Part shown: positions 10,313 through 21,287 of the stretch, piece by piece
Numbering within the stretch: the stretch's first letter is position 1
How the letters are laid out: every line of letters starts with the position of its first letter
Assembly: GCA_020736575.1 (NCBI GenBank)
Contig: JAGPYM010000005.1
Coordinates: 1,550,001-1,614,000, forward strand
Length of the DNA: 64,000 bases
DNA from: Thelonectria olida
Taxonomy: Eukaryota > Ascomycota > Sordariomycetes > Hypocreales > Nectriaceae
Direction of reading: 5' to 3'
The notes under the pieces: model-generated
What the model was told of the DNA's origin: nothing
What the model saw: the letters and a program-made list of their open reading frames with translations, nothing else
Databases searched by the model: none
Position numbers and translations under genes: made by a program

Positions 10313-11176
10313 AGCGTCTGCGGGCTATCATGGTTGATGGGATATCCTCACCACTAAAGAGCATGTCTCTCCAAGATTGCATTTGGTGGAATACTTGTTT
10401 CCCCATTCCCCGGACTTGGTCTGTATTGTCAGCTGCGATGCTGCGGCGGTATTTTGGCAGGGTTTTATGCAGAGTATCATCAGGCAGTGACAACAGAATA
10501 TTGAAATGCCATCAACTGTGTCGCATAAACTCGTGAATAATGCTCGTAAAGGGATGGAGAATTAGTTATCCCAAACGCGTCGTCCTCAGAGCATCCCCCT
10601 GTGGCCTGAATATATCAGCCCAATGCCGGCTCGGATGGACGAAGTCTGACCTCTGACGGATTTATTTTGTGCCTCGATAGCCGTGACCGAATCGGAGATC
10701 TGGGTCATTGTTGATGATTATCTCCGACTACTCCACACATTCGTCACTTGACCGGGGCAGAGCTCATCCGAGCAATCCTTGGCATAAGCCTTTAGGCTCA
10801 AAGAGCAATCCTCGGACTTTATGAATGTGTTCTAATGCGACATAAGCTTAATTTCAAGAAGCCTCATTGGTTTCCTCATGAAAACTCCGGCATGTCACCA
10901 AATCTGCTCGGCCTCATGCGCATTGTAAGCCTGTACGAATACACTGCCTGACCTGATAGACAATGATGAAGGAATCGAAGGATCCGAAGGGCTGTCAGTA
11001 TTAGATTGCATCAGTAACATTCGGTTGTTTCGATGCAAACGGTGGGAGAATGCGTCATCATATCAGATATAGAGCACCTGAATACATAATGATACCTATA
11101 TAAAGGAGGGCTCTTGCAACAGTTTTGACCAGTCTCACTACAAACAGAGAAACAACTCAAGCATATCAACGCGATC
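10313..11176. other. Intergenic / promoter region
   Basis: No gene seen. The right end is the promoter of the GMC oxidoreductase with a clear TATA box at 11097. Confidence 0.6.
11097..11104 (+). promoter_or_regulatory. TATA box of the GMC oxidoreductase gene
   Basis: TATATAAA lies 73-80 bp upstream of the ATG at 11177, a typical spacing for fungal genes with short leaders. Confidence 0.55.
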
Positions 11177-13308
11177 ATGAAGCGATTTGTTCTATCTCTT
11201 ATTGCAGGGCTTACTCTGGCCACATCTTCTCCCAACGATGCCGACTACGAATACGTCGTCATTGGATCAGGTCCTGGGGGAGGAACCTTGGCGTGAGTTA
11301 AGGAAGGTTGCGTACACATTCTCATTAACTAACCAAGAGTTCAGGGCAAATCTCGCCCGTGGTGGCCATTCTGTTCTTCTGCTAGAAGCGGGAGCTGACA
11401 AAGGAGACACCCTCCTTCAACGTATCCCAGCGATGGCCGATGTTGTTTCGGAAGACCCTGGCATGGCTTGGTCTTTCTACGTGAAGCACTTCCAGAATGA
11501 GACCCAAGCACAGCGAGACTCCAAGTTCACGTACAGACTGGCCAACGGAACTCTTTGGTACGGGCTGGATCCTCCCGATGATGCAGAGCCGTGAGTAGAC
11601 GAAGACCTTGTTCGACTTTCGCCGCTAATGGGTTTAGACTTGGTATTCTGTATCCCAGAGGTGCTACACTCGGTGGTTCGGCTCAGGCCAATGCCATGAA
11701 CTTTGCATTGCCACCGGACAATGACTGGGATTACATTGCTGAACTTACTGGTGATCAATCATGGACTGCTGAAAACATGCGTCAGCACTTTGTCGCCCTG
11801 GAGAATTGTACCTACGCCGAGCCTGGTGCTCCTGGCCATGGATTCCATGGGCCCATCAGTGTGCGTCCGCCCTGAAGGAATAGTTATTACGTGAGCTAAC
11901 TGAAAGACGCAGAGCAACCGGAACAACATCTCGTACATTACTGACAGACCGGGTGTCGTCGAGGTTCTGACGAATGCTTTTCAGCAAACCGAGGGGCTCG
12001 AAGTCGATGCCGATCAGATTGAGGAGCTGATGCAGCGAGACATGAACCGCGAGGGATCCAACCGGTACTCCCAGGGTATATACCAGCTTCCCCTCCATAT
12101 TGACGCAGAGAGAGAGCGCAGCGGCTCCAGAGACTACGTCGTGGACACTGCCAACGCAAAGTTCTCGAACGGGTCCTCTCGGTATCCGCTTACAATCAGC
12201 ACACATTCACTCGCCACGAGAGTCCTATTCAAGCAGAATCGCCACTCCAAGCCCCAGGCCTACGGTGTCGAGTTTCTCAAGGGCGAAGCAATGTATGCAG
12301 CAGACCCGCGCTTCAATGCATCTGAGCATGGCCGCCTCGTCAACGTCACGGCATCAAAAGAGGTCATCGTTTCTGGAGGCGCCTTCAATACGCCGCAAAT
12401 TCTAATGTTGAGTGGAATCGGTCCCCGAGAGGAGTTGGAGCGCCACAATATTCCTGTCATAGCTGATCTTCCGGCCGTGGTATGTAACTTCCAGCACGCA
12501 AATCTGGTCTCATCTAACAGAATAATAGGGGAAATACGTCCAGGATAACTACGAAGGCGGTGTCACCGTTGAAGCGGCAGTGCCTTGGGAGAACAGCCCA
12601 TTTGCAAACTGTACCTTGGCTCTCGACAACGATGATCCTTGCCTGCATGAGTGGGAGACGTCGCACACGGGTGCTTACGGAGAAGGGGCGGCACCCATTG
12701 GCTTGCTCTACCGGTCCAGTGTCAGCGAGAATGAAGATTCGGATCTGTTCCTATTTGGCGCAGCCGGCACCGTGTTTCGAGGATACTTTCCCGGCTACTC
12801 GACTGTCTCCGCACCGCCGACATCATGGTTCTGGTCGGTCGTCAAGATGCAAACGGGAAACCAAGCGGGAACAATCACGTTGCGATCTTCCGATCCGCGG
12901 GACGTTCCCGAGATCAACTTCAACTACTTTGCCGAAAAAGGAGACCGAGACCTTCAGGCACTACAGGAGGGCATCCAGCATGCGCTCCGAATCTTCAACG
13001 CCACCGACGAGCCATACGCTCCATTCACCGTCGTGGAGCCACGTCTAGGAGTTGAGATGAAGCAGGCCATCATGGACGAGGCTTTCAGTCATCACGTTAG
13101 CTCCTCGTGCCGCATGGGCCCTGCAGGAGATAAGACCTACTGCGTTGACTCGGAGTTTCGAGTCAATGGAGTCGAGCGTCTCCGTGTGGTGGATGCATCT
13201 GTATTCCCAAGAACTCCGGGTGGATTCCCAGTCGCGCCGACTTTTGTCATCAGCCAGAAGGCCTCTGAGCTCATCCTACAGAAATCGCGTGGCCGCTGTC
13301 GTCTCTAG
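11177..13308 (+). CDS. Secreted GMC-family FAD oxidoreductase
   Basis: Five exons (11177-11292, 11345-11590, 11638-11860, 11913-12479, 12529-13308) join in phase to 643 residues; all introns are about 47-52 nt with GT/AG ends. A signal peptide (MKRFVLSLIAGLTLATSS) precedes the FAD-binding motif YVVIGSGPGGGTLAANLA. GMC signature 1 is seen in YPRGATLGGSAQANAMNF and signature 2 in GAFNTPQILMLSGIGP. Near the C-terminus, HHVSSSCRMGP supplies the catalytic His region and RTPGGFPVAPTFVISQ closes the FAD site. Several N-glycosylation sequons fit an extracellular enzyme. Relatives (CAZy AA3) oxidise alcohols or sugars; the substrate cannot be chosen from sequence. Confidence 0.9.
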
Positions 13309-13751
13309 ATTGGCATGTCATTTCTATAACGGGCTTGGCTGGTTGGTGCTTGGGCTATCGCCAGGCCCCTCAAGAGAAGATCTGGTTCTTCCAGACTTTC
13401 AGAATGAACGGGAGGTTGGGGCGCCTGAAGGGTAGATGAAGGCACTGAAGAAACGGTTGGACAGTATGTACATAGTCAAATAGATAGGTGGCTAACTAGT
13501 AACTTGGACGACTACTCAGTCAAGAAATGTCTAATAGAAATTGGCCCACGTCGCTCACGTAATCATGACGCTTACAGACACCAGGACGTACACTATTCGC
13601 TCCCAGGTTCAATATTATTTAATGTCGACCATGGTCATCCTCGCCCAATATATCGATTTCGATCTATCATGAATCAGTGTTTCGTACTATTCTCGTCCCG
13701 GCTATTTTCAACACAAACCTTTCGATTACGGGTCACTCACCAGCGACCAAG
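13309..13751. other. Intergenic, no gene seen
   Basis: This is the 3' flank of the GMC gene and the leader of the Cys-motif protein gene. A frame open through 13677-13751 is continuous with that gene, but it lacks conserved character and I treat it as leader. Confidence 0.5.
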
Positions 13752-14609
13752 ATGAGTTGGATGGACAGTTGGAGCCGTCCGGGCAAATCCCAAGCGACTC
13801 CCGCGCCATTCTATCTCCTCCCAGGCGGAGAATCGACGCCGTACTGCCATTCATGCGGCCGGGTCATCAGCAGTCGACGTTCAGCGGCTGCAGCCACGAG
13901 CAAGGACCCAATCAAATACTGCTCGAACCGTTGCAGAACCCAAAAGACGCGGAAGCTGGATCGCGAGCTAGAACGAGCGTTTGTAATGTTTTTATCTGGA
14001 GAACAAGACAAACTCGCAGGGGAGACTCGGGTTTCTGATGTGCGTTCAAGTTTGAAGAAGAAGACTAAGCAGAAAACTGCCAAGGGCGATGGACGCATCC
14101 TGGTTGCCTGCAGTAAAGTTGAAGAATATATGTTTGGTCCTCACGAGCCGCTACGGGACAACGAGAGCGGCGCATCAACTGATTCGGCTTCTCCGTTAAA
14201 CACGCCGGCAGATATAGAATCCTCTCCGCCGGACATAAATCTCGCAACGGACATACAGAACTCAACATACACGGACGGCGATGAGCTGGCGCGAATGGCA
14301 GTCCGTAGTGGAACGCGGATCCGGCCGCCACAGTCGGTATCGGAAGTCAACGGCAGCGTGGGAGGCGAGAAAGGCCGGGCTGAGAGAATGCAAGAGACAG
14401 TGGCTATGATGGAGAAGCGCGAAGAGGGCCAAAAGCGAGCTAGGCAACGGGAGATGACCAAGTGCGCGGCACGAAGAGGTGTTGTGTTTGGATTTATGGT
14501 TGAAGGTGGCGAGGAGGAGAATAGACGATTGTGTGAGGCTGTTATGGGAGGCAAAGTTGTCGAACCAAGCTTTGCAAAGGGCGACTGGGCAATCAGATGG
14601 AGGGAGTGA
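13752..14609 (+). CDS. Uncharacterised protein with CxxC/CxxxC putative zinc site
   Basis: This is a single exon of 285 residues. The N-terminal third has a likely metal site: C32-H-S-C35 (YCHSCGRVIS) and C57-S-N-R-C61 (KYCSNRCRTQKTRK), preceded by PFYLLPGGESTP. The middle (about residues 135-215) is Ser/Asp/Pro-rich and probably disordered. The C-terminal third is charged and helical (MQETVAMMEKREEGQKRARQREMTKCAARRGVVFGFM). The layout resembles conserved hypothetical proteins of Sordariomycetes. I do not recognise a function; a nucleic-acid or protein-binding role is only a guess. The ATG in AAGATGAGTTGG is chosen because an upstream in-frame ATG would add 25 unsupported residues. Confidence 0.72.
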   Translation: MSWMDSWSRPGKSQATPAPFYLLPGGESTPYCHSCGRVISSRRSAAAATSKDPIKYCSNRCRTQKTRKLDRELERAFVMFLSGEQDKLAGETRVSDVRSSLKKKTKQKTAKGDGRILVACSKVEEYMFGPHEPLRDNESGASTDSASPLNTPADIESSPPDINLATDIQNSTYTDGDELARMAVRSGTRIRPPQSVSEVNGSVGGEKGRAERMQETVAMMEKREEGQKRARQREMTKCAARRGVVFGFMVEGGEEENRRLCEAVMGGKVVEPSFAKGDWAIRWRE

Positions 14610-15285
14610 TTCGCACCAACATTAGGGGAAATAATCAGATGTAAGAATATGTATATGTGATCCCTGCTTCATGGTGGCACCAAACAGAGCTTGAGGTCAC
14701 TGTGACTGATATATCCATCGACGACACAAATCTCGTCACTTAGACATCGAAGTACAATTTCATTTCTAACAGGCATAAGCTCGAGGCCCCATTGGCATAA
14801 TTCGATTCGACGCGTATTTACTACAAAGCTTCTTCCTCCCGCGCTGTTGACTACTTAGAACGGACCTATCCAGGTTGGAAGCACCTTCAATATATCGTAA
14901 AGTGCATCGACATCATCAGCCGGGTTCCTCCTGTTTTGTTTGTCGGCGAGCTCAGCGGCAGTATTGCCCGGCTGGTCGTCGTTTTGATACATGGGCGAGC
15001 CGATGATATAAGGCATCGACTTGCCGCCTCTAACACACATGACAGCTGCGCCCATATCAACGGGTCTCGCCCAGGGCTCCGACAAGCCTTATGGTCGCCA
15101 GTACCATGTCAAAGCGTGAGACTAGCCGAGTACATATTCACAAGTCTGTGTTAACTGCACTTCCGGTCTTAACTTGGTGAATCCGATGATACTTCGGGCG
15201 AAACGGAAGCAACCAAAAATATAAAGCAAAGAAGAGAAAAATCACCCTAGTTAGGAAGAGAGAAAAATTTCATGTTTGCAGTCCG
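14610..15285. other. Intergenic between convergent genes
   Basis: No convincing gene. It holds the 3' flanks of the Cys-motif gene and of the F-box-like gene. Confidence 0.55.
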
Positions 15286-16833
15286 TTATCGCCTTTTATC
15301 GCCGTTCCAGTCGAGAAATTCAAACTCCTTCCACACCATCTTCACTCTACCGTCCACTCCCAGATCTTCAAACAACTTCACAACGCCCTGCGGCGGTCTC
15401 CATGCCCCAACCTCCCATTCCACCAGCCCCTCAACGCCGTCTTTCCCTGGAATGTACTTCAACCCCCATCTACGACCGCCGTATTCGGCGTCGTAGGGCG
15501 CCTCATCTCCATACTCTTCCAATCTCTCTGGCGACGGGTTCCAGGACACATGCGTGAATAGCTCTGCCTCCTCCAGGACGGGCATGCTTTTCAACGCTGC
15601 AGCGAACGCCGACAGAAGGGGGTCGATCTGCTCTGCCAGCGGTTCCGTGCGGAACATGTCTTGCTGGAATTCGTCACCCCTAACCCAGTTGTCCTCCCAA
15701 CCCTCGTCAAACTGTTCGTCCGCCTCATTCGGACCCGTGGGCGGGTAATGCTCCTCGGTGACCTCGTAACCGTCGGGGTTGGGATTCTCGCCACGCGGCC
15801 CAACAAAGTACCACCGTCCGTCGGGTCGGCAGGGATGGAATTCGACGCGAAGACGCCGCATGCGTGGCCATTGGGCCTGGAAGAGACCGGGCGTTAGAAA
15901 AGCGCGCAGATCAAGGTCCTCAAGGCACGGCGCCATGATGCAAAACCCAGCTGATACGGGATCCTCGACGGCGGGGTGCACAAGATTCGGCATCGACACG
16001 GCTTGGTCATCCCAGAACTTGTAACGTTCTAACCAAAACCTAAACTTGACCTTTCTTAATGACACGGGTATCTGCTCACGGAGTTCGTCTAGTGCCTGAC
16101 CAAATCCGTGGCGCGAGTCACGCCACGGACCCTCCCACTCACGCGTGTAGGTGCGCAGGAAAGGCGAGTTGTAGGCAATCAGTGTCCGTTCCCAGAGCCA
16201 CGGACAGTTGACCTCTTGCAGGTCTGGGAGTCGTACCATGCACTCCACTATCGTTCGTAGTGAAACTGGACGAAGGTGTTCAGAACTGTAACTGGACAAG
16301 GTTCCGAGCTCAAACTCAGTGACGTGCGGCAGCAGAGGCAGTGTGGCTGCATCAGTGAGATGAAGACGACGGGGGAGAAAGTCGCGATGCATGCATTCGG
16401 GATAGATGTCGTAGGATTGATGCTCGACGTCAATTCCGAGATAGGCACCATCTTGCTGGGATGGCCGTCCGTTGACTTCGATGCTTGATTCCTGATAGGC
16501 TTTGATGGCGTTGAAAAGGGTGTGTATCTGGGAGGAAAAATAGGCGTTGATGTCTTCGAACTCGCCCGGCGTCTCACGACAGGGCGGAATTTTTTCTCCT
16601 GGGCTCAGCATAAGGGGCATCCTCATCTTCAGGAGGTAGCTTGGCAATCCGGAGCGTTCTTTGAGGTCATTTAAAATGTGCTCCTCTCGAGACGGCAGCG
16701 ACTCGTACGAGTACAGCTGTTGGGAATCGTCATAGCCATAATAAAGCAGTCGCGGCGTTTGTTTGGCGATAGTCTTATCGCGAACAGGAAGGTCCTGGTG
16801 TTCCGGTTCTGAGTGGGAAGAAGCCATGATCAA
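15286..16833 (-). CDS. F-box/leucine-rich-like protein (DUF6546-type), large fungal family
   Basis: This is an uninterrupted frame of 515 residues, or 513 from the second ATG. The C-terminal half has the pattern of the many fungal F-box-associated proteins: GFCIMAPCLEDLDLRAFLTPGLF...WPRMRRLRVEFHPCRPDGRWYFVGPRGE, then LSAFAAALKSMPVLEEAELFTHVSW and a closing KMVWKEFEFLDW. The leucine-spaced stretches (LRTIVECMVRLPDLQEVNCPWLW) suggest an LRR-like fold. A clear F-box is not visible at the N-terminus, so the adaptor role in an SCF ubiquitin ligase is inferred from family resemblance. A TATA element lies 75-83 bp upstream. Confidence 0.75.
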   Translation of the reverse strand: MIMASSHSEPEHQDLPVRDKTIAKQTPRLLYYGYDDSQQLYSYESLPSREEHILNDLKERSGLPSYLLKMRMPLMLSPGEKIPPCRETPGEFEDINAYFSSQIHTLFNAIKAYQESSIEVNGRPSQQDGAYLGIDVEHQSYDIYPECMHRDFLPRRLHLTDAATLPLLPHVTEFELGTLSSYSSEHLRPVSLRTIVECMVRLPDLQEVNCPWLWERTLIAYNSPFLRTYTREWEGPWRDSRHGFGQALDELREQIPVSLRKVKFRFWLERYKFWDDQAVSMPNLVHPAVEDPVSAGFCIMAPCLEDLDLRAFLTPGLFQAQWPRMRRLRVEFHPCRPDGRWYFVGPRGENPNPDGYEVTEEHYPPTGPNEADEQFDEGWEDNWVRGDEFQQDMFRTEPLAEQIDPLLSAFAAALKSMPVLEEAELFTHVSWNPSPERLEEYGDEAPYDAEYGGRRWGLKYIPGKDGVEGLVEWEVGAWRPPQGVVKLFEDLGVDGRVKMVWKEFEFLDWNGDKRR

Positions 16834-16907
16834 AGATTTAATGAGGTTTGCCAGTCAAGTGTTATGATGCTTGGAGGCAGTTGCAGGATCTTGTGGAAAG
16901 GGAGCGC

Positions 16908-16916
16908 TTTTATATA
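16908..16916 (-). promoter_or_regulatory. TATA box of the F-box-like gene
   Basis: TATATAAAA on the minus strand lies about 75-83 bp upstream of the first ATG of the leftward gene. Confidence 0.5.
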
Positions 16917-17706
16917 CCTAGGGACATACTGTCCTGGCAGCCGATGTGACTGCCTGAAAAGGAACCCGCCGGAATCAATGTACCTACGTACCCACGGTAG
17001 TAACATGGTGCAACAACCCCTGTATTGCATCCGGATGTCAGACCCATCATGATGATGATTAGACCCCTGGAGTGACCCCTTACCTGGGCTAAACTAGGAT
17101 CCACAAGGCCTCCATCAATTCGGTGAAATTATGAACGGTCTCGCCTAACTGCTTAGAAGCTGTCGGGTCCAGGATGAACTCAGCGACCCAGCCATTTTCT
17201 TGAGTCTAGGCACACTCTTCCACTTCGCTACCAAGCCCGCTTTTGAATGCAGAGTTGTGGCCGAGACTCTCCCACGGGACTCGCAAAGCTGGACTGTATC
17301 ACAGGTCGAACTCATGTATGTACTTGCGTGAAAAACTCATTTGCTGAAGCGCAGTCTTTCAATCCTGCAATGTACGGTTCCATGCCTTAGAGAGTCACGA
17401 GCGTTCTGTTCCCCATTTGTCCTTTTCCGGATGTCCAAGATTTCTTGGCGAAAATCAACGAGCTTCCCGAACTTACAGAAATCATTGTGGTATCGCTGCA
17501 GAATGCATTCTCGAGCCATCGTGTGGACGCCATCGTGACGCCGGCAAGTAACTAGAGGTTCGAGCTGTCAGCATGAAGTCTCACCTATTCGTACAGAATG
17601 CGTGAACTGAGAAAGATGCCGAAGGCCCCCAACCAACAATGATGGGTAGGAGGGGGCGCTGTATTCCTGAGTGCCGAGGCGGACTGCAAGTCTGTCATAT
17701 AACTAA

Positions 17707-17802
17707 CTTCAAGCTCCGTGTGGGTGTCGGTCGGGGCGAACTCTTCTCGGCCGAGAACTCGAAAGGATCCCAAACCCCGGGAGGCGGGAATTGCTTCACA
17801 TG
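17707..17802 (+). repeat. Dispersed repeat fragment, copy B
   Basis: This is the partner of 9051-9166 in the opposite orientation. It shares the palindrome TTCTCGGCCGAGAA (17744-17757), CTCCGTGTGGGTGTCGGTCGG and GAGGCGGGAATTGCTTCACATG. Confidence 0.65.
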
Positions 17803-18326
17803 CTGCCTGGAAACTCCGTGGACTGTGTGCATTGTTCCCGCAGGTCATGTTTAAGCCCGTCTTTCGGACAAAAATTCTCCAGCGCGGAATTTTACCGCCT
17901 TGTCTTTACACAGTCGCTATCCTGCAGGCCAGTAGAGTCATGGTTGATACATTCTTCGTAGGCAATGGAGTCAACCGCCTTCTTACTTTCCTCGAGTCTG
18001 AAAGTCGCCAGTAGGTCGTGTTTCTACCTTATGTGCACCTTCACAAGATGTCAATGCCCAAAAAATCACGATGTTGAATAGATTGTCGATAAGACAACGG
18101 AAATTGAGCCTCATCGAACTGTACGTCATCAGATAAGATTGATAAAAGATCCAGCATGCGGCTTAATAAATCACTCTCGCAGATCACGGCCTTAAGGCTC
18201 GGCCTATTGACAACATGAACAAACACCGGCTCCACAGGTTTAGAACCGAATTAGTTGCCGTGTTTGTCGTTTGCGCCCTTGCTAGAAGATGGGGAATATT
18301 GAGTCATGATGAAGAATATCCATTGT

Positions 18327-18333
18327 TATAAAA
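18327..18333 (+). promoter_or_regulatory. TATA box of the MFS transporter gene
   Basis: TATAAAA lies about 90 bp upstream of the ATG at 18421. Confidence 0.45.
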
Positions 18334-18420
18334 ATGGGCTGCGTCCCAGACAGACTCGATATTGTTCTTCTCTCCTCAGTTTGCTCTCAATATCTGGATA
18401 TCTGAGCACAATTCGACATC

Positions 18421-19982
18421 ATGACGACGAATAGTAGCACAACTGAAGTCAACTCGACTTTGGAGCCCATGACTGCGGCCTTGGAGATCGAAAAGGGCAA
18501 CCGATCTCCCAACAGCCCTGGACTCTCCACCGACACCGTTGATGAGATCCCGGATGGAGGGGCCACGGCATGGCTGGTTGTTTTTGGAACCTGGTGTACA
18601 TCGTTCTGCAGTTTTGGCTGGATCAACAGTAAGACCTCAGTCGCAATTCAACCACTTGATATCGGCTGACAGGGACCACTAACACCGCTCTAGGTGTGGG
18701 AGTCTTCCAAGACTACTACGAGCGCAATATGCTCAAGGAATACTCGTCCAGCACTGTAGCCTGGATCCCATCGCTGCAAATCTTCTTCATAATGTTCATG
18801 GTCCGCCATTCCCCAGTCGAAACCTGAGTGTCCCTCATTCTAACGCGGCTTCAGGGCCCTTTCGTCGGCAGACTACATGACAAGTATGGCCCGAAGCCCT
18901 TGATCCTCGGAGGAACCTTTATGCACGTCTTTGGTTTGATGATGACGTCGCTCTCAACCAATTTCTACCAAATATTGCTATCTCAAGGTATTTGCAGTGC
19001 AATTGGTGCTTCTGCCATCTTCCAGCCAGGTAACGATAATCCATTCCCCAAAAGCGAAATCGTGCTCTTCGATTGTTGACTTCTATTGTACTAGCCGTGA
19101 GTACCGTGCCAGGTTGGTTTAACAAGAAAAAAGGTGCTGCCTTTGGACTCTGCTTCACGGGGTCTAGTCTCGGCGGCGTCATTTTCCCCATCATGATAAC
19201 GCACTTGATCGGGAAAGTCGGCTTTCCTTGGACCATGCGCATCTCTGCGTTTCTCATTCTGGGCCTTCTAATCATTGCCAACTTGACGGTGAAGCCCAGA
19301 GTGGCTCCCAAGCGTGGAGCGTCGAACAAGGCAAATTACCTTGCTCCGTTCCGTGAGCTTACAAGTGTCTTGTTGATGGGCGGCTTCTTCCTCGTCACGT
19401 TTGGCATATTTGTCCCCATCGATTATATCCAGGTTCAAGCCCGTGCCGCTGGAATGGGCAGTGGAATACTCCAATACGTCGTCCCTATTCTTAACGCTGC
19501 CAGGTTCGTCACCCAGGTTCCGTTTCAAGCTTCTCTCCTAACTGTGTCTCAGCTTCTTTGGACGAGCTCTATCTGGTATTTTTGCTGATAAGATGGGGCG
19601 TTTCAACATGTTCTCCCTCGTCTGTCTTATCACCAGTATTCTAATTCTCGGTCTCTGGATCCCGGCCAAGAACAACGCCGCTCTCATCTCGTTCGCCGGC
19701 TTCTTCGGCTACTTTTCTGGGGCTTACATCTCCTTGTCACCTGCTCTCGTTGCAGAAATTGGGCCTCCTCAAGAATTTGGCTACCGAGCGGGCCTTCTCT
19801 TTGCAGGTGCTTCAATCGGCGGTCTCATCGCGAACCCGATTGCTGGGGCCATTCTCGATACAGAAAACGGTTCCTTTACGGGGTTGAAGGTGTTTGCTGG
19901 TGTCTTCTGCCTTGTTGGCACCTGTGTAGCCTTTGCTGCGAGACTTTCCAAGACCGGCTTTAAGCTGGCCGTCAAGTTCTAG
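18421..19982 (+). CDS. MFS monocarboxylate-type (MCT) transporter
   Basis: Five exons (18421-18628, 18694-18800, 18855-19029, 19095-19503, 19553-19982) encode 442 residues, with all junctions in phase. After a polar cytosolic N-terminus the protein begins DEIPDGGATAWLVVFGTWCTSF, the entry typical of fungal riboflavin/monocarboxylate porters (MCH family). It has about twelve hydrophobic helices. The MFS loop motif appears as GRLHDKYGPKPLILGG after helix 2, and PGWFNKKKGAAFGLCFTGSSLGG marks helices 4-5 of the MCT family. The second half includes FGRALSGIFADKMGRFNMF. It probably moves a carboxylate or a similar small molecule across the plasma membrane; the substrate is not predictable. Confidence 0.88.
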
Positions 19983-20334
19983 TCAGCTAGGCCCTATCGC
20001 CGGATGAGCGTGCGCTTGATCGTGGCACATTTGGAATAACACTTGAAAGTTGGAAGATGACTCTCTGAGAAGAGTTCATCCTCTTCGCCGTCGACAATAG
20101 AGAACTTTGGTATTGTAATAGTAGTTTGTATTTAAGATCTCATCTCTCAAGATAAAATCGCTTGAAAAAAGTAGATTGTTTTAGAAATCAACTGCGAAAG
20201 GCGAATCAACGAAATAGCGACACTCAGCACAGGTAAACCGTCTCAGCCCTCTAGGATACAAGATAACCTAAACTCCATAATGAACGTAGGAGCCCATTGC
20301 GGCAGGTCGGCGGCATCCTCCTCCTCTTCGTAAA
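19983..20334. other. Intergenic, no gene seen
   Basis: 3' flank of the MFS gene. Nothing else is visible. Confidence 0.55.
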
Positions 20335-20958
20335 CTATGACATCCCGTGCGTCTCAGTTCTTGAAACCTCTGATTGCGGAAACTCTCTCTTTCTCCTCTT
20401 TCTCCTCTTTCGCCGGCGCGTCTTGCCTTGCCCCTGAAGCAAGTTGTCTATCAGCTGTCGAGTGGCCTTGTGGAGGCCTCGACAGACCGACTCATCCGCC
20501 TCGTCGCCACGCTTGATTCCCTCGTATGCCATCTTGGCCTTGTGGGCACGAATCTCATCACCTACCTCCCACAGAGTCCCAATGTCATGTCGAAAACCGG
20601 TCAGTTGGAAGGCGCTTATAAGATGGATGCTTTCGTCAAGAAACTTCTCTTACATAAGAATGGTAAGCAAGAAATTGCGAGAATTGTTGGATATTAATAT
20701 CGAGGAGAGTAGACACTGTAAGCGGGTTCGTCTCCCAATCTTCCAGCAATAAACTGCTTCGAGAGGGACCACGACGGCTTTGGCGGCTTCGTACGCCTTT
20801 CCCCGGACTGGAGCCCCGGTCAAGTATTGGGGAACTTCTTTGCCGGCCAGAATATGTGCGATGTCAAACACACTAGGGCTGTATAAAGCGGCTTCGCAGT
20901 ATGAAATCGCCGAGTCGAGATCGGAGGTTGTTCTGGTCTTCCTCCAAGGACCTGGCAC
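20335..20958 (-). pseudogene. C-terminal remnant of a TPR-CHAT protein
   Basis: On the minus strand one frame reads from 20958 to 20335 with a single TAA at 20650-20652. The 3' part, from 20640, is a clear CHAT-domain C-terminus: LDESIHLISAFQLTGFRHDI followed by GTLWEVGDEIRAHKA and DESVCRGLHKATRQLIDNLL. The 5' part (DLDSAISYCEAAL...GAPVRGKAYEAAKAVVV) resembles the last TPR repeat and linker that precede CHAT in fungal proteins. The N-terminal part of the CHAT fold, with the caspase-like His and Cys, is missing between the two, so the piece is internally deleted. The end is a low-complexity KRRKRRKRR run. CHAT is a caspase-like protease domain often found with NLR and TPR proteins. Confidence 0.6.
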
Positions 20959-21287
20959 CTTAACAATTGTAAGTGGTGGTCGCTTTTAGCGAAGACAAAG
21001 TGTAGGCCAGCATACCTGGTCGAGTTGCATGTTCCCATTCGTTCCATTACACAGTTGACCAAATGTCAATCAGCTGCGGCTGACGCTGGCACTGCCTGCA
21101 CACCAAACACAGACAAGCTGAGACAACCAACCAGTCATTCAGCTGCGGTAAGATGCCAATGCTGTTATATATACATGTACTCCTTGCCACAATTTATTCC
21201 CGCATTCTTAAACCCTTCCTAACACTTAGTTGTCCATTCTCTGTGCAACCTACTCGCCTGTCCTTATTCGGGTAGCACAGGTACATT
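20959..21287. other. Intergenic, no gene seen
   Basis: This lies between the CHAT remnant and the start of the membrane glycoprotein gene; it serves as the promoter of the latter. Confidence 0.5.

Larger units (their letters stand above)
16917..18420. other. Intergenic with dispersed-repeat fragment, divergent promoters
   Basis: No gene seen. The stretch contains a decayed repeat copy at 17707-17802 and, at its right end, the promoter of the MFS gene with a TATA box. Confidence 0.6.

Noticed and set aside
7131..19982. Possible secondary-metabolite gene cluster (SDR, GMC oxidoreductase, MFS carrier)
   Set aside because: No PKS, NRPS, terpene cyclase or other backbone enzyme is present, and unrelated housekeeping-type genes are interspersed.
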